The notes below the pieces were generated by a model that saw only the letters and a list, made by a program, of their open reading frames with translations, had not been told where the DNA came from and made no database searches. From contig JASLCG010000137.1 in assembly GCA_030151885.1 (NCBI GenBank), positions 1-10,437 of the forward strand: a DNA stretch of 10,437 nt. The letters run 5' to 3'. The DNA comes from Bacteroides sp. (GTDB lineage: Bacteria; Bacteroidota; Bacteroidia; Bacteroidales; Bacteroidaceae). Below are positions 7,451-10,437 of the stretch, in pieces. Positions within the stretch are counted from its first letter, which is position 1. The number at the start of each line of letters is the position of its first letter. The translations under genes were made by a program, and so were the position numbers.

Positions 7451-8950
7451 CTATTTCGAAGCAACTAATCTACCCGCCTTTTCGGCTTCGTCTAACCATT
7501 TCGGAACAACAGTTTTAATCCATTTGTCTTTTTTCTCTTGTTCTTTTTTAATATCTAATCCAATATATTCTTGAGCTTTTGCTTTAGTAGAGATATCGGG
7601 CATTGTTACATCTGTTACACCATGTGCAAATAACACTTTCTGAACCTCTAATTGTGCTTGCATAGTTCTATCCAAGCTGTGCGCTAAAATTCTTTGAATT
7701 TCAATAGGAGCATGGAAAGAGCCTCCATGTGTTGCAACTGAAAAATCCCAACGCCACTGTGCTTGGCGAAGCAATTCTAATGTTTTTTTCATTTCGTTTT
7801 CTGTTGCACCATTATCCCAAGCTACTTTAGCTAAAATATGAGCTTTTGATAACTCTACCTCAACACGATTACGAATTTCATTTGCTTTATCTTGAATATC
7901 ATATACATATTTTATCAGATTTTCTTCTGAATCTCTATGGCATACTTGACAAGTATTAGCAACATTTTTCAATGGGCTCATAATCTGATGATCCGAAAAT
8001 TTAACAGCTCCATCTGCTTTATACGGCATATGACAGTCGGCACAAGACAAACCTCTCTGAGCATGTGTGCCTAATAAGAAAACTTCATAATCAGGATGCT
8101 GAGCTTTTAACATAGGCGCTCTACTTAATCCATGTGTCCAGTCTGTAAACTCTATTTCATCATAATAATGCTCCATATCTTCTACAGTCATTCCTTCTTT
8201 CCAAGGGAATGTTACTACCTTATCAGGACCTGCAAAATAGTACTCTACATGACACTGTGCACAAACCAAAGAACGCATTTCTTGTGGAGTAGCTTCTGTA
8301 ATATCTTTACCCATTGCTTCAAAAGCTTGAATCAATGCAGGCTGAGATATATGTAAACTCATAGTTTCACTATCATGACACGTAGCACAACCTACAGGAT
8401 TGACGATTTGAGAACCTAAATCTCCCCACTGATGTTTATAGAATCCATCAATACCCTCTTCATGCATTACCCTAGGTACATCTGGACTTTTGCAGACCCA
8501 ACATGCAGCTGGCTGAGGTCCATCACCTTCATTTTCAGGCGTACCTGTCCTTAGTGTGTTTCTATTATCTTCGAGAGCATGCATATGACCTCTAGGTGCA
8601 TTATAATCTTTCGAGAAAGCATAACCAGCCCACAATACAACCATTTCTGGACGATCTGCTAAGATATCTTGCATTTCGTTACCATTGTACTTACTGCGAA
8701 ACCCCATTTCCTGAGTCTTTTTCCATGTATTATACTCTCTTGGAAAATTTGTCCTGTAATTTTCACTACGAGGATCATCTGGCTCAATATTCTCTATTCG
8801 ATTGGCTACTATAGTAGCTATCTGAGCTCGACGTTCTGTTATTGAGGCAGCTAATAATCCTAACAAAAACACAATTACCATCGAACCAAAGAAAATAGCC
8901 CAACCAATACTTGGTCTTCTTCTAATTGCTTCAGCTAATTTTTTAAACAT
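7451..8950 (-). CDS. nrfA: Cytochrome c nitrite reductase, catalytic subunit NrfA (pentaheme, CxxCK type)
   Basis: NrfA performs the six-electron reduction of nitrite to ammonium outside the inner membrane, taking electrons from NrfH. All five heme sites are present: CWVCK (150-154, the catalytic heme with lysine ligand), CATCH (188-192), CAQCH (230-234), CADCH (303-307) and CQVCH (334-338). By spacing from these hemes, the active-site residues are R134 (LRTG), Y237 (CHVEY), Q284 and H285 (QHPDYE), all conserved. Distal histidine ligands are expected among GTH at 296, ATHGGSFH at 408-413 and similar positions. Residues 15-36 form a hydrophobic segment after RRR with no obvious cleavage site, so it may stay membrane-anchored, as in other Bacteroidetes. 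The length, 499 residues, is normal. It follows nrfH by 24 bases in one operon. The lysine-ligated heme needs a suitable lyase; ccs1-ccsA downstream is the likely source. Confidence 0.97.
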   Translation of the reverse strand: MFKKLAEAIRRRPSIGWAIFFGSMVIVFLLGLLAASITERRAQIATIVANRIENIEPDDPRSENYRTNFPREYNTWKKTQEMGFRSKYNGNEMQDILADRPEMVVLWAGYAFSKDYNAPRGHMHALEDNRNTLRTGTPENEGDGPQPAACWVCKSPDVPRVMHEEGIDGFYKHQWGDLGSQIVNPVGCATCHDSETMSLHISQPALIQAFEAMGKDITEATPQEMRSLVCAQCHVEYYFAGPDKVVTFPWKEGMTVEDMEHYYDEIEFTDWTHGLSRAPMLKAQHPDYEVFLLGTHAQRGLSCADCHMPYKADGAVKFSDHQIMSPLKNVANTCQVCHRDSEENLIKYVYDIQDKANEIRNRVEVELSKAHILAKVAWDNGATENEMKKTLELLRQAQWRWDFSVATHGGSFHAPIEIQRILAHSLDRTMQAQLEVQKVLFAHGVTDVTMPDISTKAKAQEYIGLDIKKEQEKKDKWIKTVVPKWLDEAEKAGRLVASK

Positions 8951-8974
8951 AGCGATACGATTATTTTATTAAAC

Positions 8975-9550
8975 TTATTTCATTTTTTCTTTCAGCCATG
9001 CAGGAACTGGCGATTCTGGCATAGGAGCAAAAGCATTCGGAGCACTAAAAATACTACTCACTTTTGTATGAGGAACCTCTTGATGACAGTCCCAACACGC
9101 TTTACCCTTTCCCTCAAGCACCTCTTTATAAGATATCATACCAGTTTCAACCATTGCAGTATTCAAATCTTGATGACAACGAATACAATTATTCATTATA
9201 ACTTCATAACTAGCTTGTCTAGGTCTAATGGCTGTAGGCTGCTTATCTAATGTGAAAATAGCGGCATGATATAAACCATCTTTTGCTTTAAAAGCATACT
9301 TATTAAAAACATTGTCATGTGGTACATGACAATCATTACATGTGGCCCTTTCCGCATGAGAACTATGTCTCCACGAACTGTAGTATGGAGTCATAATATG
9401 ACAATTAATACATGCCTCAGGACTATCGGACAGATAGGAATATGCCCTAGATACATAAATGGTATAAGCTCCTAACCCCACTAATATACCAGATACTAAA
9501 AAGAGGGGTAACACGAACTGTAAGGGAAGCTTCCCTAAAAACTTCTTCAT
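8975..9550 (-). CDS. nrfH: Cytochrome c nitrite reductase small subunit NrfH (tetraheme quinol dehydrogenase)
   Basis: NrfH, of the NapC/NrfH family, anchors NrfA to the membrane and passes electrons from menaquinol to it. The 191-residue protein has one N-terminal membrane helix (about 10-33) and four heme motifs: CINCH (47-51), CNDCH (71-75), CIRCH (122-126) and CWDCH (152-156). The sequence CINCHIM places M53 two residues after the first heme histidine, matching the unusual methionine ligand described for heme 1 of Desulfovibrio NrfH. The C-terminal tail is rich in proline. It is the first gene of the operon with nrfA. A -7 promoter box lies just upstream of its ATG, and a palindromic operator candidate lies about 90 bases upstream. 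Confidence 0.96.
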   Translation of the reverse strand: MKKFLGKLPLQFVLPLFLVSGILVGLGAYTIYVSRAYSYLSDSPEACINCHIMTPYYSSWRHSSHAERATCNDCHVPHDNVFNKYAFKAKDGLYHAAIFTLDKQPTAIRPRQASYEVIMNNCIRCHQDLNTAMVETGMISYKEVLEGKGKACWDCHQEVPHTKVSSIFSAPNAFAPMPESPVPAWLKEKMK

Positions 9551-9564
9551 ATCATTTATTTATA

Positions 9565-9591
9565 CAAAACTAATTATCTATTGTGTATCAA
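9565..9591 (-). promoter_or_regulatory. Candidate promoter of nrfHA
   Basis: On the - strand, TAGTTTTG (complement of 9565-9572) matches the TAnnTTTG -7 consensus. A TTG lies 16 bases further upstream (complement of 9589-9591); the usual distance is about 19, so the -33 part is weak. Transcription would start near 9559, leaving a very short leader of about 9 bases before the nrfH ATG at 9550. Confidence 0.5.
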
Positions 9592-9636
9592 TAGCTTATA
9601 ATAACTTTTGTAAAAATATAATAAATATTAGCTTAG

Positions 9637-9658
9637 AAGTGTCGCATATGTGACACTT
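9637..9658. promoter_or_regulatory. Palindromic operator candidate upstream of nrfHA (Crp/Fnr-family type)
   Basis: AGTGTCGCATATGTGACACT (9638-9657) is a near-perfect 20-bp palindrome centred on CATATG, with a single mismatched pair (G9644/T9651). A further A/T pair on each side extends it to 22 bp. GTGTC-N8-GACAC symmetry resembles sites of the Crp/Fnr superfamily. In Bacteroidetes, HcpR is a member tied to nitrite and NO responses; naming it here is a guess. The centre lies roughly 88 bases before the estimated nrfH transcription start, within range for an upstream activator site. Two other roles are less likely: read on the - strand it lacks a U tail, and on the + strand there is no gene for it to terminate. 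Confidence 0.55.
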
Positions 9659-9776
9659 TTATTAAATAACCACTTTCAATATCTAATTTATTCAATTATT
9701 GATAGGTAGAAGTAACAAATTAGATGGTTTATTTATAATCATAATAAATTATGGTAATAATAAGTCCTTCAAAAAT

Positions 9777-10205
9777 TTACAAACTTTGATAGTAACTTAA
9801 AAAGCTTTCAGGAAATCTAACAGGTCTATGCCTATCTAAACTAAAATAATACCCTATTTGACTACCTTGAGCATAAATCATTTCCCCTTCATAAATGACG
9901 AAATTAGCTACCCATTTACTTCTATCTAGTTCTGAAATCCATGCCTTACCAATCGGCTTAGATTTTAATGTTACAGAATTTAGATACTGAATATGAGTTT
10001 CAGATAGAATTGGGGAGTTGTTATCAGCAAGCATCTCTTCTAATGGGAAATATTGATCAAGAATAGCCATTCTTAAATCTTCAAACCATTTTATATAGAC
10101 CGTATTATTCACTATTTGCATATAATCTACATCGTAAGTACGCACCTTAATGGACTGCTCAATGCACATTCTTCTTTTTTCAATCAGTAAGTTGTCTTTT
10201 TTCAT
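9777..10205 (-). CDS. Hotdog-fold acyl-CoA thioesterase-like protein (4HBT family)
   Basis: The 142-residue protein carries the 4HBT hotdog signature V-R-T-Y-D-V-D-Y-M-Q-I-V-N-N-T-V-Y (21-37). D27 is at the place of the catalytic aspartate of YbgC-type thioesterases, followed by the helix start YIKWFEDLR (37-45). The usual IVHH/VxH segment reads IVNN here, as in the variants with asparagine common among Bacteroidetes. Members hydrolyse acyl-CoA or acyl-ACP thioesters in the cytoplasm; the substrate here is not known. Met13 (MCIEQSIKV) is an alternative start that would fit the usual family N-terminus better, giving a gene ending at 10169 instead of 10205. It is transcribed in the same direction as nrfHA, but 226 bases and a separate promoter lie between, so it is probably independent. 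Confidence 0.8.
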   Translation of the reverse strand: MKKDNLLIEKRRMCIEQSIKVRTYDVDYMQIVNNTVYIKWFEDLRMAILDQYFPLEEMLADNNSPILSETHIQYLNSVTLKSKPIGKAWISELDRSKWVANFVIYEGEMIYAQGSQIGYYFSLDRHRPVRFPESFLSYYQSL

Positions 10206-10364
10206 AACGCTATATTATACAAATACGAATGTAAGAACTTTTTCAAACACACCTGGAAACAACTGTTAGAAATTATCTAAAATATTTTACAACATAACTA
10301 TTCTTATTACCAAATAGTTAAAAGAAGCACACAGTAAAACCACTAAAATATTTTTTATAAACTA

Positions 10365-10394
10365 TTGCAGATATGAAATTATTAGCTACCTTTG
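10365..10394 (+). promoter_or_regulatory. Strong Bacteroidetes promoter pointing out of the window
   Basis: TTG (10365-10367), a 19-base spacer, and TACCTTTG (10387-10394) match both the -33 and -7 elements of the Bacteroidetes primary promoter. Transcription should start near 10400. The remaining bases hold no start codon. A short hairpin is possible between GACAC (10414-10418) and GTGTT (10428-10432), with one G-T pair. The product, protein or RNA, lies beyond the right edge. The rest of the gap from 10206, upstream of the - strand thioesterase gene, shows no clear promoter for that gene and nothing else I can identify. Confidence 0.7.
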
Positions 10395-10437
10395 CAACGC
10401 AATCGAGAGAGATTGACACAAAAACGGTGTGTTAGTT

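Noticed and set aside
8132..8356. Open frame on the + strand rich in Cys, Phe and Tyr.
   Set aside because: It is antisense to nrfA over its heme motifs; the Cys-rich look comes from the complement of conserved nrfA codons.
8596..8814. Second open frame on the + strand opposite nrfA.
   Set aside because: It is fully antisense to a confidently identified gene, with no promoter or family motif.
9068..9250. Open frame on the + strand opposite nrfH.
   Set aside because: It is antisense to the nrfH heme region and shows no features of its own.
9637..9658. The nrfH-upstream palindrome as a terminator of the thioesterase gene.
   Set aside because: Read on the - strand, the stem is followed by CTAAGC and not by a U run, and it sits about 120 bases past the stop codon. 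An operator fits better.

Overview
The window looks like a piece of a low-GC Bacteroidetes chromosome, most likely Bacteroidales. Four things point there: TAnnTTTG-type -7 promoter boxes in front of several genes, start codons without strong Shine-Dalgarno sequences, a lipoprotein with a fimbrillin-like domain, and a nrfH-nrfA-ccs1-ccsA cluster of the kind seen in anaerobic gut and oral Bacteroidetes. Genus cannot be settled from the sequence alone. There are no insertion sequences, CRISPR arrays or phage genes.

Left part (1-2476, + strand). The first 17 bases fit the 3' end of a tRNA with an encoded CCA, followed at once by a strong terminator. A possible 67-residue two-helix membrane protein comes next. 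Then comes a 622-residue SLC13-type anion/sodium symporter with two regulatory RCK_C (TrkA-C) domains in its central loop, with its own promoter box and terminator.

Middle (2477-5270, + strand). A gene-free stretch of about 330 bases leads into an 806-residue lipoprotein. Its order is lipoprotein signal, fimbrillin-like beta domain, and a GH18 glycosidase. The GH18 barrel appears to be split by a LamG (concanavalin-like) domain inserted after its second strand. This nested layout is the most unusual protein in the window. A bidirectional terminator separates it from the converging cytochrome c genes.

Right part (5303-9776, - strand, read right to left). nrfH (tetraheme quinol dehydrogenase) and nrfA (pentaheme nitrite reductase with a CxxCK catalytic heme) form an operon for respiratory reduction of nitrite to ammonium. 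Across a terminator-like hairpin follow ccs1 (ResB) and ccsA (ResC), overlapping by 4 bases. These are the two halves of a System II heme lyase able to supply the nine covalent hemes of NrfHA. Upstream of nrfH are a TAnnTTTG box and a near-perfect 20-bp palindrome that looks like a Crp/Fnr-family operator (HcpR-like is a guess).

Right end. A small hotdog-fold thioesterase-like gene lies on the - strand. It is followed by a near-consensus Bacteroidetes promoter pointing right, towards a gene or RNA outside the window.
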